Shown: positions 1 to 13,750 of the stretch, in pieces
Numbering within the stretch: position 1 is the first letter of the stretch
Layout of the letters: each line of letters begins with the position of its first letter
Assembly (NCBI RefSeq): GCF_910592395.1
Contig: NC_088309.1
Span: 19,778,599 to 19,842,598 of the forward strand
Length of the DNA stretch: 64,000 nucleotides
From: Lineus longissimus
Taxonomy: Eukaryota; Nemertea; Pilidiophora; Heteronemertea; Lineidae
Direction of reading: 5' to 3'
Program-made: the position numbers and the translations under genes
The notes under the pieces: generated by a model
The model's input: only the letters and a program-made list of their open reading frames with translations
Told to the model about the DNA's origin: nothing
Database searches by the model: none

Positions 1-3000
1 AGAAAGTGGCTCTAATTCGGCCAACAGGAAATTGGAAAGACAAATTGAAATGCTGATTGGCCAGACATAGGGAGAAAGTAACACCTGGATTAAGATTCTG
101 TCTGGTTCAATTCCAAGTTTGGGAAAGTCGGGATAAATCCTGAGGCATATCCTACTCTGGAACAAAATTTCAAATGCAGTTTTTTGGTATTCTTTGAAAC
201 TACAGGAAAGATGCCCGCAGCAGTTTTTGAAACCAAGCCTTCTGCCGAACATCATCCGGTTAGGTAATTAACGGCATGGCTTGGAGGAGTGTGATGTAGA
301 GTATTGACAAAGCAGCTACAGGGAAAACCCCCTCGGCTGGAAAGTATTGACAGCACAGCCACGGGAAACACCCCTTGGCTGGTTGCACAAATAGACCATA
401 ATGATATTTTAGTCGTTACCAATACTACACGAGGTAAAAAAATACATAGTCATGCACGCATGTCCCCCTTTCACCCCAATTAAAAGTGGTAACAGAGGAA
501 TTGTTTCCACAGGCTAAAGCTTTCTGGCAAATTAACTTCATTTTGAAAATGGCCAGGATTAAAAAAAATTTCTTTTTTCATGCATGCCACCATTATTTTA
601 TTTGTCATGATGTGATCAGAATTAGGACCATGGTGGCAAGGTACAAAATATGAGGTGTCATGGTCCCTTCCATTGTTTTTTATTCACAAATTTTTGATTT
701 ATCAATCTTCACTTCACAATACAATGATTCATTCATATACTTTACAAACAAAAATTTGCATATTTTCTTTAAGAATAAAAAAAGAAAAGCCGCAACGATG
801 TAAAGTATATTCACAACAATAAGGTTAAGGCAACATACATATAGGCACCAGCTAAATTAAAATATGAGTAACTTGGCATCCACATTAGTTTCTATATCAA
901 TCAAAACATCAGCATCAGCAGACATTTTACTCAGCTACTCACACAAACTGTAAATTCGCATTCAATTGATAACTTTCAAAGTTTGAAGGTAACACTGAGG
1001 CTTCAACTTCTTTTGACTCGATCGACGTCTGTCTGCTTTGATCCAGCCAACACTTGCATCAATGGCTTTTCCACCCCTTGAAGCAGGAAATCAGCGAACA
1101 TCCTCCCCATCAGCCCACGGCTTTAGAAGGGGATCCAGTCATAGTGAGCCAACCCATTTTTGATCTGTTTCTAATGGACCTTTTAGAGCTCGTCCAAAAC
1201 CAATAGAATCTCTGCCTTTAGCAATCGAATGCAATCTGTCCCTGTTTCATGTGGATACTTATAGGACAAAGTGCACAACAAACATGGTTAAAGACCAAGT
1301 TCGTCTGCTCAAAATTTGAAACTTGGACTTGGATTTGAGATTTTCCAAATAAAGTTTAAAGACGTACTATTACATATTACTAATACATATTCCAATTCAA
1401 CAATGCAGTTGTGTGTACCGATATAAAATCACTCAAACACCAAGTTTTATCACTATGGCTTGTCTAGTAACTGTGCTATGACCACGTTCATTTTTTATTA
1501 GCCGAGGACCATGTGTAAACAATGTACACGGAGAGCAAGACCTTTAATGACCGACACTCATCTCTTTTTAACCTCTCTGCATATTGCTTCAGGATGATTT
1601 CAACCGAAGAACAACTTGAAATCGAATGGATCAACTTCAGATGGAAAGTTACTAAGGAAGATAATTTTCAAGCTATAAATAATAATGCAATGAGCTATAA
1701 AGAGCAAAATCTCTAACTTTTAACTTCACCGACATTTTGCGACTTACAGTAACACAAGTTACATTCATTGGTAATACCATCAATTTCTGGCATGGTAAGC
1801 GGCAAGAGAATCCCAACAATCTCAGCCTGATTGAATCCATCTCTAAATCATATAGAAATTTGCCTACTTGGCCCCAAATCAGTTTGTTAGAATGCGTAAT
1901 CAGGTTCATAGAGAATTCAAATCATATTTACCACAAAATACATTTTCTGAATTTATTGGGCAGAAGGTGGAATAAATGGCCCAAATGAGGAATTCTCTAG
2001 GGCATCTGATGCTTTGGGTCAAGCAGTATTTGGCAAATCAAACACAGGAGACCTCGAATATTTGCATGGGTCTAAAATTTCCCAGTTTTCATATTAGTTG
2101 AGGCGAGGACTTCTGAACCAGATACCCCAATGGAGATGATGCTTAATGCCAGGAAGAACACAGCAGATTAGTAAATATCATTACTTTTGAGATGGTGCCT
2201 AATGCCAGAAAAAACAGAGCAGTTAAAAAAATATTACCGGTTCATTAGATGTACCGAGGATAAAGGTTTTGGGATGATCAAGCCCTTAGTTCAGGAAAAT
2301 CATCCCTATTCTGTGTTTTTGCTTTCGGCCATCTGGTGGCCAAGCCAATGATTGGACCAGATCAAAATCATATATCGGTGATTTGGTGCACACATTTTCT
2401 GTGTGTAAATAAAATCCTGTACTGCTTTAATTAAACAGAGAATACTAATTTTCAACTTAACAACAACTTTTCAGATATTCATCAAACAGATAACCAAATC
2501 TTATTATCAGTAATATCCAGAATTAATAAAGACTATGGTATTGTCATCAAAATACAGATGAAATCAATTAAAACTTTCATCCCGCTTGAATAGGACAATC
2601 CTCTGAAGACAATTTTATCGATTAAATTGCGAATGAACAAGATATTACCCGGCAAATGTTATGATATGGTTGTGATACGGTGACATCAATAAATAATTTC
2701 AGGAATTAGATATCTGATGGATCATACATAAGATGGTAGAGTGGGTAACAGATTTCAACTTAGATATCAAGGTAGCTAAGTTAGAGTATTAGCTGAACCC
2801 TAAAATGTCAGGTAACACAAATAGATTGAATGATAAACAAACTTTTAAGCATCAAAGTATTGGTTGACGAACAAGATGAACTTTGGTCAGTGGGGAGACT
2901 AGAAAGAGGATTAGGACTACGATAATGAGTGAGCTGAAGTATTGACATGATGCTTCAACATCTGAGGGAACTGGGTGTGCTCTGGCAGGGAGCATCGACA

Positions 3001-3055
3001 ACTGATGGTGAGAGGAATGAAGGCCAGAGCAGCAGCCAGTGCCACTACTCTTTTT
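1..3055. other. intergenic, no gene recognised
   Basis: No exon with a conserved protein product is seen on either strand; the open frames present are short and unlike any family I know. Two small tandem duplications are visible: a ~42-bp unit repeated twice near 300-382 (AGTATTGACA...GGCTGG) and a ~60-bp unit repeated twice near 2138-2225 (ATGCCAG...CAGAGCAG). A short dispersed module (TTCGGCCATCTGGTGGCC, about 2323-2345) is related to copies at 19423, 21959 and 35104. Confidence 0.6.
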
Positions 3056-3056
3056 T

Positions 3057-3120
3057 AGTAATAATAATAATAATAAATAATAATAATAATAAATATAATA
3101 ATAATAAATAAATATATTAT
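3057..3120. repeat. (TAA)n-rich microsatellite
   Basis: About 64 bp of TAA/AAT triplets with occasional interruptions. It is an ordinary simple repeat and no gene is attached to it. Confidence 0.9.
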
Positions 3121-3320
3121 TATATCATGATAAAGGCCATCGGCCCCTTACAATTTTTACAAAATGATATTGATTTTATATAATATAGAATTCAAGACAA
3201 CACAATACAATACACATCAGAAATCTATTCTTTTAGTTCTACTTTTATACAGAAAAGAGTATTAAGAGCTGAAAGGTTAAAGGTGAAATGAACCAAATTG
3301 TCAGAATCTGGGACTTGTTT

Positions 3321-3509
3321 CTTTGGTTCAAGGCCCAATGAAAGCACTTGCAGTGGTGAAAAATTGCACTTTCAGGTCAAATAAACTTCCAATTATGCAT
3401 GATGTCTGACATTATGCAACACTTCTTTGTACCATGACTGAAAGTTTATTGAACCTCAAAATGCTATATTTTGCCACTGCGAGCACTGTCACCTTGCCTT
3501 TAACCAAAG
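3321..3509. mobile_element. foldback MITE-like element, copy 1
   Basis: The left end (CTTTGGTTCAAGGCCC...) and the reverse complement of the right end (CTTTGGTTAAAGGCAA...) match over roughly 65 bp. Both arms go on through a GCAGTGG-type segment to AATAAACTTCC. The short centre contains TGATGTCTGACATTATGCAACACTTC. There is no coding capacity, so this is a non-autonomous inverted-repeat element. A second copy with the same arms lies at 13475-13750. The transposase family and the exact target duplication cannot be told by eye. Confidence 0.8.
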
Positions 3510-6500
3510 TAGACAGTCCTGTATAGAATGTCCAATGCGTGTACTGTTGAGCAAAAACTACTGACACGGTGCTGCGAAAGGAATAGTATCACAATTCTAC
3601 TGTTAGTTACAAACAGAAAGCTACAGGGCCTTTTGTTTTCCACAAATTAGCTTCCAGATTTTTGGTTCCTTCTGACCCTTATGTTCGTAATAAGACCCTT
3701 AACGGAATCCAGATACTGGTAAACCGATAGCATGCATATATGATTGCCATAGCTAGATTACTCTAAATAGTGATACCCGATACCACAATAATGCGACGAT
3801 CTGAAAGCCATACAAGATCAGCTAATCAGTACGATTGGACCTTTACGTCAGATCAAGTATAAACAGCAGCATTTCAAAAAAGGAAACAATTTCAAAAGAT
3901 TGACAACAAAAGGGCCTTGGCTTAGGCTTATATGAATGGAAGCAGAATACCAGTTTTTATGCCTTTTACCAGAAACAGATATTTTTCGCTATCTGATTCT
4001 GTTTTTATGTTTTGCAGGGTGATATGTGCACCTAAAGAGGCGACCAAATCTGTCTTGCACAACACCAAAAGATACTGGCTTCAAAAAGGGGAAAGGTGAC
4101 CTTATATGATGATCGTGTATGGCTACAAATGGCAATATCAGTTGCAAGGTCATGAGAGAAAAACATTCTGCAGACGACAGAGATGTTTTTTTTAGTTGCA
4201 GAAAGTTGTGCAGGCCCTCGAGGGAGTCTGGTTCCAAGCAACCCTGATTGTCAACTGAGTTCACCGATTCAGCCACAATCTGTACAAAGGTTGGCGTGAT
4301 TGGTAGCGCTCTCAGTGCATAGTTCTGAAATTTGCTCTGTTTCAGGGTGCTGGAGGGAGGTGATATAGAAACACATGAAAACAAAGTGTGCAAAGATAAA
4401 GGTTCATAGCCCCAACGGTTTTGAAATGTGTCGTGCTGACGGTCCATGGATGACAGACAGACTGACGACACGTGATTGTAAAAGCTTGCCGAGCTTACAA
4501 ATATACAAATTGGGTTTAAATCACTGATAATACTCATCAATATTGTTCAAATTGGCAATGTTCTGTCTTAATTGCTCTTGACATGCAAGTACTAGAAGTA
4601 CAGAGTTCATCATTCAATACTGCCTGTGGCATCATGACATTTCCCTGACACACCTGCTTGACCTTCTCAGCCAATTAACGTACGCAATATACTTGGGGGG
4701 GGGGGGAGCTGTAGTGATGAATGTTAGCCCATATTTGATATCAGCCTGTATGAGGAGTCTCGTTTTTGTGACGCAAACTCAGCTTCACCAAAATACTCTT
4801 TTTAAAAGGAACCACACAAACAGGCGATATCAACAAAATTGCTTTGGCTCATCTGTCACTTGTTTGGCATTAGAGATTTCCCATTGACAGGCAAGCAGAC
4901 GGCCCCTGATCTCCTTACTTGATTACTCCTTGTCTTGCTTCAGAGGCATCTGCACTGTCGTTGACAGGCATCTCCTTCTCTTGTCAATTTGGCCAAATGT
5001 TCATAATTGGTGTTCACATACTACTTATGTAGTGGTGCCAAGAAACCACCCAAGTCCCACAGATACTGACAATAACATGCAACTGCTGGTTATGTGTCTT
5101 CCGGGTCACACGAACAGGACCCCTTGCCTCAGAGATCCCGTGTTTGAGCAGAGTTATCTCAATCTCCAGCTTCGTGGGTTTCTGTACATTAAGTAAATGG
5201 ATCAGTTGGCGTAATTGGCAATGATGTGACCGCTGGAATTCGGGGATTTGTCAGTATAAGAGATTGGCGTGACGGATAAGTGAAATGTACATGATGAGAC
5301 TTTGTGGGTTATCAACATGGTCCCGTAAGTATCAATCATCCTGATAATGTTTGCCAAGTCATGCCAAGCACTAGAAGTTGATTGATTGTAATTGTTGCTA
5401 TTCTAAAGACAGCCAGTTGCGCCGGGAAGTTTATAGTTTCAAACAAATATAATTGGTCCTTGAATGATTTCATCCAGATGCTTAAAATAACCTGATAACC
5501 ATATTTAACCAGTGTTCCAAAGGTTATCTCTTTGGTCCTAACTTACTGCCAAGCAACGAATTTCTCATGCAAGCTGAGCGGCAAAACAACCGCCTCTTGC
5601 TTCTTGGAATTGGCCGGTATATCTTGCAGCCTCTCTTTCCTCCATCATGTTTCTCCTCACTCAGGTATGATCACCATTCAGAACAGGAACCATTAGACAA
5701 TTGTAGTGGGCATCAGCGGCCATTTGTCACCCATCAGGAAATAGCCGCCTTTCAGCCGATGATTTATGGAGGAACCATTCAATTACTTGCAAGCTAATCA
5801 ACACATAATCCTGACATATGGCAATAGTCAGATGCATAATCATGAGTCGTTCAGGGCTCGTTAAAGCTCGTCACAAGTCCATTATGTCGTCCCTAATTCC
5901 TCTGACAAGTACATTATTCTGAGATGCTGGGGGGGGGGGGGGGGGGGGTATAGTGGTAGTATCAAGCTTGCTCAAAATCTTCTTTTTAAATACATTTCTT
6001 TGTTTTTGCTGCAGTTTGCAGTTTACCACAATATGTTGAAAGTGTAGAATTTATATCCAAAATGTAATGGTTGGCATCTCTGACATATTTGAATTTGTTG
6101 ACACGATATCCTTAACAAGTGAAATGTCAAAGTGACGAGCTGCCACGTTCAATAAGTTCATATGACATTCAAATATCCATTCTGATCTTATCACTAATTT
6201 GACGAGTCAGGTAACAGTATCAGTTGGGAGATGGACTTCCATCATGGCTAAGCCACAGTTAAGAGAAGGTGGATGGCTCGTTTAACTTCCCAGGAATATG
6301 TATTGTGGATTTTGGTGGAAAGAAATGTTCTGTTAACAGCCTCAAAGCTAACTTTTTGGTCATGGGGGGTGTTGTGGGCAATACACCTCGTTTACAACTC
6401 TTTTTTTCAAGTGGACATAGAAGTGAGGTAACTTTCAATACATGTCCATAGCGTCTTTAATGTCATATGTGTGTCGCCAGAATTATCAGAACTGTGCTGA

Positions 6501-7989
6501 GAAGGATATTACCAGGCGTTGCAGAGTTAGATGTTGATTTGGAACCAATCCGAAGAACCAGAGGGTACAAACCGAATGAAGGGCCCCAATAATGAGCCAA
6601 GATTAGCTCACATGCTCTTGACTGAGGTTGCTGAGGTCTTACTTAAATAAAACTTGAACAAAGCAAACATCAAGCAGCTCAAGAGAAGAAGCTTTGCCAC
6701 TAACTCTTCAAAGAAGCAAGGCCAATGTTTTCCAGAGAGGCATCGAATATTACAGACTTTGATTGGTAACATACAAAGGTTGGATAATCGAGACCTGAAA
6801 GACTTTACACTCCAGATAGAAAAGCTACACATGGTAGAAGAACCGTTTAAACTCTGCCAACGGCAAAGCGAAAACTTAAAATATCCGATTTCCACAACTA
6901 ACTTTGATAGGTTGAACTCCAAAATGTGAGTAAGTTGAACCTTTTTCTTTCAAGTCACATACAATTGTTTGATATGACACAGGGCTTGTGGAATGCCAAT
7001 TTCAACCTTTAAAGCCAGGACTTTTTGAAGGTCATGCTCGTCATGAGTGACTTTGAGTCAAAACAAGAAAGTATGAAAGCGCATTTATGGCACGCACAAG
7101 GATTTGAACTCTTCTACATAGAACTTTTAAAACTTAGCGTTTATCAACCTTGAAGCAATCTGCACGACATTGAATTAAATTTCCTGGGTATGCGACTGAG
7201 TCAGGTCTGGCTGACAATACACCTAGGAGATGGCCTTGACGTCTGGGGACAGCCACTCCAAACAACGATACATGACCAAAGGCGGAAGACAGCAGAAAAG
7301 ATGCAATAAAACTCTTCAAAAAAGGATTTGTACAGACAATTCATTATGCACAAGGGAAAACCAGAACCGCAAGAAAGATGTCCAAATTCGTTTTGCAATC
7401 TTTCTATTGGCACTTTAATATGATCGGAGTTGGTCGTTCAATTATGTCAATGGTGCCACAGGGATGACCGCACAATACAAGAAACTGGACCACGGAATGA
7501 ATTAGTCAGTTTGCCTTTATTACACTAAAGAGAGATGTGGTGGACATGTCGGATTGCAACCAAGAGGGCGATAACACTAGGATGAATAGCGAAATGATTT
7601 ACGAGGTAAGCCAGGGGAAATACGGGTAAGATTGTCACAAATGCCAATGGAATCGACTCTCATCTTAAGGGGATAGTAGATGGATCGAGCAGATTGACCA
7701 CAATGAACTTTTTCCACGGCTGGAGGGAAATCATGCAAGTCTTTGAAAAATTACAACGCAGTAACGTAATTTGCACATCATGTTTTGTTAATAACAAGGC
7801 AGTCTGTTGTCTTTGTTGTCAATCGATTGTTTGTTGATGATATGACCAGACTGCCGAAAGTGCCCAACAAAGGAACAATTTTTATTGCTGCGATGAGCGA
7901 TATTGCGAATCATGGTCACCCCAGAAATCTGTGAACACAAAATCCACAAAACAATTTTGTAGTTTCAAGATTTGCGTCTCTGCATCGCT
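3510..7989. other. intergenic, no gene recognised; poly(G) tracts
   Basis: No supportable exon. G12 lies at 4695-4706 and G20 at 5929-5948. A 183-codon open frame on the minus strand (3989-4540) has no recognisable domain and is treated as chance. A B-box-like word on the minus strand near 7090-7115 (AGTTCAAATCC) may mark a tRNA-derived remnant, but no A box or cloverleaf accompanies it. Confidence 0.55.
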
Positions 7990-9300
7990 ACACCCACTCC
8001 CTTGATGACCAGAACTCCTGATACACCGAGGAACGAGCTGAGACTAGCATTTGAACCTGATATCTTTTAACTTCGATGCAGAGCGTACTTTTACTGGCTG
8101 CACAATGGAAGGATTACTTGAATGACTAACGCACAAGGAAAATCATATCACATGACATGAATACCTCTTGCGACCAGATATCTTGTCGCACCAGAGGAAG
8201 AAACAGCTTGAAACGTTGAATCCAAGTGCGACCTGTATTTAAATCTGATATCTTTGATTTAGAATGCAAGGGTATCCCTACTAGCTACACAATGGAATAT
8301 TTCTGAAATGCATTATTAAAGGACTTTACCTCTGTTGACTAGATCTCCTGTTACACCAGAGCAAGTGCCAGCCAATTGAAAGAATGCATCCAACTGCGAC
8401 CAGTATCTAAATCTGATATCTTAGATCTGGAATGCCAGGGGATCCTTACTGGCTACACCAAGGAAGATTTATTTGAAATGCTTTTTTTAGTTACAAAGCT
8501 AACACAAAGAAAATCATTCTACATCATGATATCACATGAAAACATTTGGAGTGCCAGATCTCTTGTAATACCGAGGAAGAGACAAGAAATGGTTGAGTTT
8601 CATCCAAGTGACACATGTCTTTACTTGCAACATAACTGAAGACTCAAATTCAAATCAAAACTGTATGTTCATTACAAAGCTAACACAAGGAAAATCATTC
8701 TACATCCTGACATCACACAAACACATTTGGTGGCTGGATTTCTTGTTGCATCCAGGAAAGAGAGAACTAATTGCAGAGTTACATCCCTGTGAGACCATTA
8801 TTTGAATATGATATCTTGGATCCAGAATGGTAGTTTTATTCGAAACGTTTTGTTTGTTACAAAGTCGACAAAAGGAAAATTGTTTTACATCCATAAACAC
8901 CTTTGGTAACCAGATCTCCAGTAACAATGGAGTAACAGGCAGACAAGCGAAATGTGGCATTCAAGTGAGACCAGTATTTTAATCTGATATCTTTGATCTT
9001 CGATGCAACAATATCCTCACCAAATACACAATGAGACACAATGGTACTTTCTACTTTTAAACGTATCTAACAAAAGGACTTTACCTCACGCGACCAGATC
9101 TCCTGTTACACTGGAGTTACAAATATAACAAACAAACGATTGAATTACCATACTGTAAACCCAGAAATAATAGCAGCCATTTTATATTGTGGTTTTGTGA
9201 AATTGCTAATGACTGGAAGCTACTACCAAATGTACATCTTATAATAAGACTTTACCTCTGGTGACCAGACCTCCTCTTACACCAGTGGTACAGAAAAATC
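7990..9300. repeat. degenerate ~165-215-bp tandem array (about 8 units)
   Basis: Two anchor words recur in order. CCAGATCTCCTGTTACACC and variants lie near 8000, 8175, 8340, 8560, 8735, 8910, 9095 and 9265. ATCTGATATCTTTGAT and variants lie near 8056, 8244, 8412, 8808 and 8982. Between them recur CATCCAAGTGCGACC and AAAGGACTTTACCTC. Unit length varies and is not a multiple of three, and the open frames inside do not repeat in register. This looks like an old, diverged satellite-like block and not a gene. Confidence 0.8.
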
Positions 9301-10832
9301 ACAATCTGTTTTCAAAATGGAATCAAAATAGCAAATCAGGTAAAAACTAAAGCCTTTTTTGAAGCTGTGAAGTCGCTAATTTCACTCAACAGTATAGAGT
9401 AGCACAGCAATTTACATCATTCTAAGTCACGTTACACAATCACAAAGGAAGCTACAGTAATTCTATCCATTTGAATACCTCATCAAACTAAACTTATTCT
9501 ACTTCCGATAGAACGGATATCAAATTTTCACGCTCTATTGAAAAAAATCTACCTTGTCCTTTGCTGGTGCACACCATGAGATGGATGGTGATCTACGGTA
9601 ATAATACCTTAATCAGCTCTCACCACAAACAGTGATTTTTCATTGGTCTCTTTTTGGATCGTGCCAAAGCAGAATGTCTGCAGGGTATCTACCGGCCAGC
9701 CTAATTAAAGGAATTGCACACCACACCTCTTTTTATCTTGAAATGCTTCGTAATTATTCTACGCTATCCTGTAATCTTTGCAGCATTTGAAGACAAAGTC
9801 ACTAACACGGTAAAGGGAGGCAACATCCCCAAGATTTCGAGTAAATAGGCCTCATATTAATACAGTGTAGCCTTTACATGTAAGGACAAAACCGTCACTT
9901 AGCAGTCTAGGATTCCTTTTCAACTGTAAATCAAACTAAAATGTTGCATTTAAAACTTCCCACTTAGTTTGGGGTGTCTGCACAGTTCATTTTTATACAG
10001 CCTTAACTCTTTCACAAAATGTTCTAATAGTGCTGTGAAACTTTAGAATTTACATCCCCTTAAATAGCAATACCTCAGGGGGACTTTTTGAAATAAAATG
10101 CAGACTTTGTGTATGTTTATTCATCAAAACAACTAAGTATGATGTGTATCATATGCATGAAATCCATTAAAATCCATACCCTCTGGAAAGTTCCAATTCT
10201 ATTGAAAAGCGCATGACTAATATCATGTTTCATAAACAGCAGTTTGAACCCAGTTGATTTATTTTTAAGGGTGTATCAATGAAAACAAGTTGGGTACGGT
10301 ATCCTGGTTTTACTTTTTTCTGCATCCCTTGCCAAATTGGCATCATTATACAATTGATTTAAAGGTAACCGCAAAAAAATAAACCAGCGCCTACCAATGC
10401 TGAACGTCATCACCAGGGCCCATCTCACAAGTGTGAGCAAAGTCAGTATCAGCCCAGCCCTTCCACCTTCAGATAGTTTATGTCATGGGACCCGATGTTT
10501 ATGCATGCGCCTTGCCCTAATCGATAATGTTTGCTAGTTGTTTTTAACATCAGTTTGAACGCCGTTAACACAGGAAAGCATGTTCTCCTCAGAAAGCATG
10601 TGAGCATGTTAATTGCTACCGTTGGCAATATAAGTGCGACTTTTTCTGAGTTTATCTGCAATGCTGACTAAATTTGCTCACATTTTAACTTGTGACATTA
10701 TGAAACGTGTCTAATCGGCAATGATCGTTTAAGAACATGAATCAAGGTACATCGTATCAAGTAGCATTGTGGCATGGAAATCGAATAAAACACATTAATA
10801 TACATTTCTAAAAAAAGGTCATTGGTTTAAGG
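9301..10832. other. intergenic, nothing recognised
   Basis: AT-rich sequence without conserved exons, RNA genes or clear repeats visible by eye. Confidence 0.5.
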
Positions 10833-10998
10833 AATTGAACCCGAGGCGGAGGACCTTGGTTGAGTTACCAAGACACTCGAGGGTGGAGCTAAAATACAGT
10901 CCAAACCCGAGCCGACAGGCGAGGGTTTGGACGAAATTTTAGCTCCACCTGAGAGTGTCTTGGTAACTCAACCAAGGTCCGAAGCCGAGGGTTCAATT
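10833..10998. mobile_element. foldback element / long hairpin
   Basis: A 63-bp left arm (10833-10895) and right arm (10936-10998) are near-perfect inverted copies, sharing for example GGACCTTGGTTGAGTTACC. Inside, GTCCAAACCC (10899-10908) pairs with GGGTTTGGAC (10923-10932), so almost the whole 166 bp could fold. There is no coding capacity. It is most simply a foldback/MITE remnant. A transcribed hairpin is possible but not supported by anything else here. Confidence 0.8.
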
Positions 10999-13474
10999 TC
11001 TATTCTAAAATACCTCAAACTTAAAAAGATAGGCCACGAAATAACTTGAATATGTGCGAATTTGGCAAATTCCATCCATCGCCTGCCCGGAGCGCCGGTA
11101 GCGCCGTTGTTTACATTATGTTACGGCAGCCCGTATAGGAAGTCCGGATCGGCTCGCTCAAGTGACGCTAAAATCCGCGCAAATGGGCTATTTGGAGCGT
11201 TTTTCTCAGCAAATATGTGTAGTGCTCATTAAAAAACTTAGGGTGGTTGATGCTTCCTTGGCTGATTTGTGTTTGAAGCAGTGTTTTGAGAGCCTCAAAC
11301 TTCTGAAGTGAGCTGTGTGCATGGTTCCACATTTTAGTGCAACCCGAGGGAACTTTGGTAGAGCATCTTGGTTGCGTGTCCAAAACACTCCACTCTCAGA
11401 ACGAGGCTTATGCATTTTCCATTTAAAAGTTGACTTTACGGTACCAAGGTATTTTAGAATTTACATTTGCAAAATCCTTGTAAGCTGTTTACAGCTCGGT
11501 ATATCAAAATATGAACATGACAGTTTGCCAATTCCCTCCATAGAAACAAGGATTTATGGCGCCAATTCAATTTCAGCCAATGTGTTTCATTCATGTCATC
11601 ATAACTTCCTCAATTGTAGATGCCATTTCCAACCAAACTTAGGCTACAAACAACTAGAGTATTTCATGGCTCCAGTTTCATGAGCATAGAACTATCACTT
11701 TATCCCTCGACTCTATTCAAGAGCCAATAACAAAAGACACAAATAACTGCTCAATTTGCAAGGCGCATGCAAGTGAATATTCATTTCCGCGAACAACCTC
11801 GGAGAATTCTCCTTAATATTTTCTCCATCATGCCCAACGTTCAATTTTGTCGACGAGAAAACATGACCATCATGCAAGCCATTTGAGCTAATGCGAGCCA
11901 GCATGCAAAGTCGACCGCTAATACAAGCCAATTGTCTTTTAATCATTCTCTGCGGGCTAGTTTTAACACGATTACTTCTGCACCAACCGTGGAGGCGGCA
12001 CCTGTTCAGACGGGTTTCATTGGATCAATTATAACTTGCTGATTGAATAAGCGAGTGAGAAAAAATCAGGGTCAAATGACTACAGTGCCACTGACGGAGA
12101 ACTGAGTAACCAATTGGACTGTTACTGTTTCTTCAAAGAGAACCACTGATGGAAAAATATCACTTTCTAGAACTGCTTCCTACATTATATACAAATTTAG
12201 AGGCTTTCACACATAGCATGCCACAAAAATCACAACCCTATGAGATCATCAGTACACGACATGCAATAAATATCAAACCAGCTTTATTTCATTGCATCTG
12301 GCAGCAATGACTGATTGCTCAAAGACAAAGTTAACCTTTTATCGCTCATATTGCAACAATAAATATTGAAAGTATCAGTAAAAAAAAAGAGAACAATAAC
12401 TCATCTTTGTAAACTAATCAACCCGGCAATGCCAATAGAGCCAGCATATTCAGAAACTAATTATAGCTAATAATTAAATAACTAATTAGATTCCGCAATA
12501 CTAATTCTGCTTTGAGTTGGCTTTTTATCACGTTTTCTGCATGAACTGGATGCAGTAGAAAAAGCAGCATCAAAGCGTCGCCCAAGGCTGGTTCGTTATC
12601 ATCAAGGCCCAACAGCTAAGTCAATACCTCTATTGAAAAGGCACATTATTAATATTCAACTGAGAAAAAGAAAGGTTTTTTTTGCTAACAGAGTTTTACT
12701 TTTTCAACCTTAACATTTTCGTAATGACGTTTTTCAATAAAACCATCTGACTGGGAATTAAAAAGACAAATCTCAATCAGAGACCAATGCGGACTAAAGT
12801 GAAAATTTACTATAAAATATGAACCAAGAAATTTCATGACGAATTGACCTTTATTTTGGAGAAGTGAACAACAAAGGTCAAAACAATGTCAAGGCCCTGG
12901 GGGATCATGATGATTGATGTCCAGAAATGACTAACAGTTTGAGAGTCATTTGTTTGCCCATTGGCCATTCGCAACTAAAAGCCGTCCAAAGTGCATCATA
13001 AGAGGCAATAAATCCTTCAAAGTATTTACTTCGTTGTCTCGAAAATCCTAATGATTTGATGAAATATTGAGCGATGGGAACTAGCATTATTAGCTCTTTG
13101 TTTGACTAATTATAAACGACACCTCAGGCGATAATGTAATTAGCCTTAAGAAGCTAATAAATATCAGTTATTGATTTGGCCAAAGCTAATCCATTCTATC
13201 ATTGACAAACTTCTTTACCGGCTAAGAATATTCCTAGACCGACTGGAGGAGAGTCCAATTATTTTCTATAATTAAATCATGGTATTTGACCCCTAGCTGT
13301 GTTGGGTTACAAAAGTCTTGGTCATCTGACTTTTTTTGTACAGCTCGAGGGGAGAAAAATACTGATTTGGCCCTTTGGTATTCAACAGGGGTCACAGCAC
13401 TGATCTGAACCCACCAGCGGATGTCTCATGCCAGTATCCAGAAAGCTGAAAGACATCCAAGATGGAAATGGTCA
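10999..13474. other. intergenic, nothing recognised
   Basis: No supportable exon. The 15-bp word near 11005-11019 (ATTCTAAAATACCTC) reappears inverted near 11449-11462, which could be the ends of an eroded element, but nothing else supports that. Confidence 0.45.
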
Positions 13475-13750
13475 CTTTTGTTCAAGGCCCGACGACAGCA
13501 TTTGCAGCGACAGAAATTGCATTTTCAGGTCCAAGAATCTTCCCATCATGAGAAGAATTGACTGTTGCGTGACATCACATGCCATTGCGTGACATCACAC
13601 GCCATTCAGACACGAAGAAACTTGACTGTGACATGTCTGACATAACCCATGATGTCACGCAACACTTGATTTGTCACACGATTAGAAGTTATTGTCTCTG
13701 AAAATGTGATTTGTCGGCACTGCCAGCACTGTCGTGGGGCGTTGAACAAG
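13475..13750. mobile_element. foldback MITE-like element, copy 2
   Basis: The left arm (TTGTTCAAGGCCCGACGACAG...CATTTTCAGG) matches the reverse complement of the right arm (TTGTTCAACGCCCCACGACAG...CATTTTCAGA) over about 50 bp. The arms are homologous to those at 3321-3509. The centre carries an internal duplication of GCGTGACATCACAYGCCATT and the shared word CATGATGTCACGCAACACTT. It is longer than copy 1 (about 276 versus 189 bp). Confidence 0.8.

Noticed and set aside
3989-4540. 183-codon minus-strand open frame
   Set aside because: No recognisable motif or domain and no conserved neighbour; length is within chance for a 64-kb window.
6608-6929. Overlapping open frames on both strands near 6.6-6.9 kb
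   Set aside because: Both strands are open over the same bases, neither shows conservation cues or splice partners, so a coding call is not justified.
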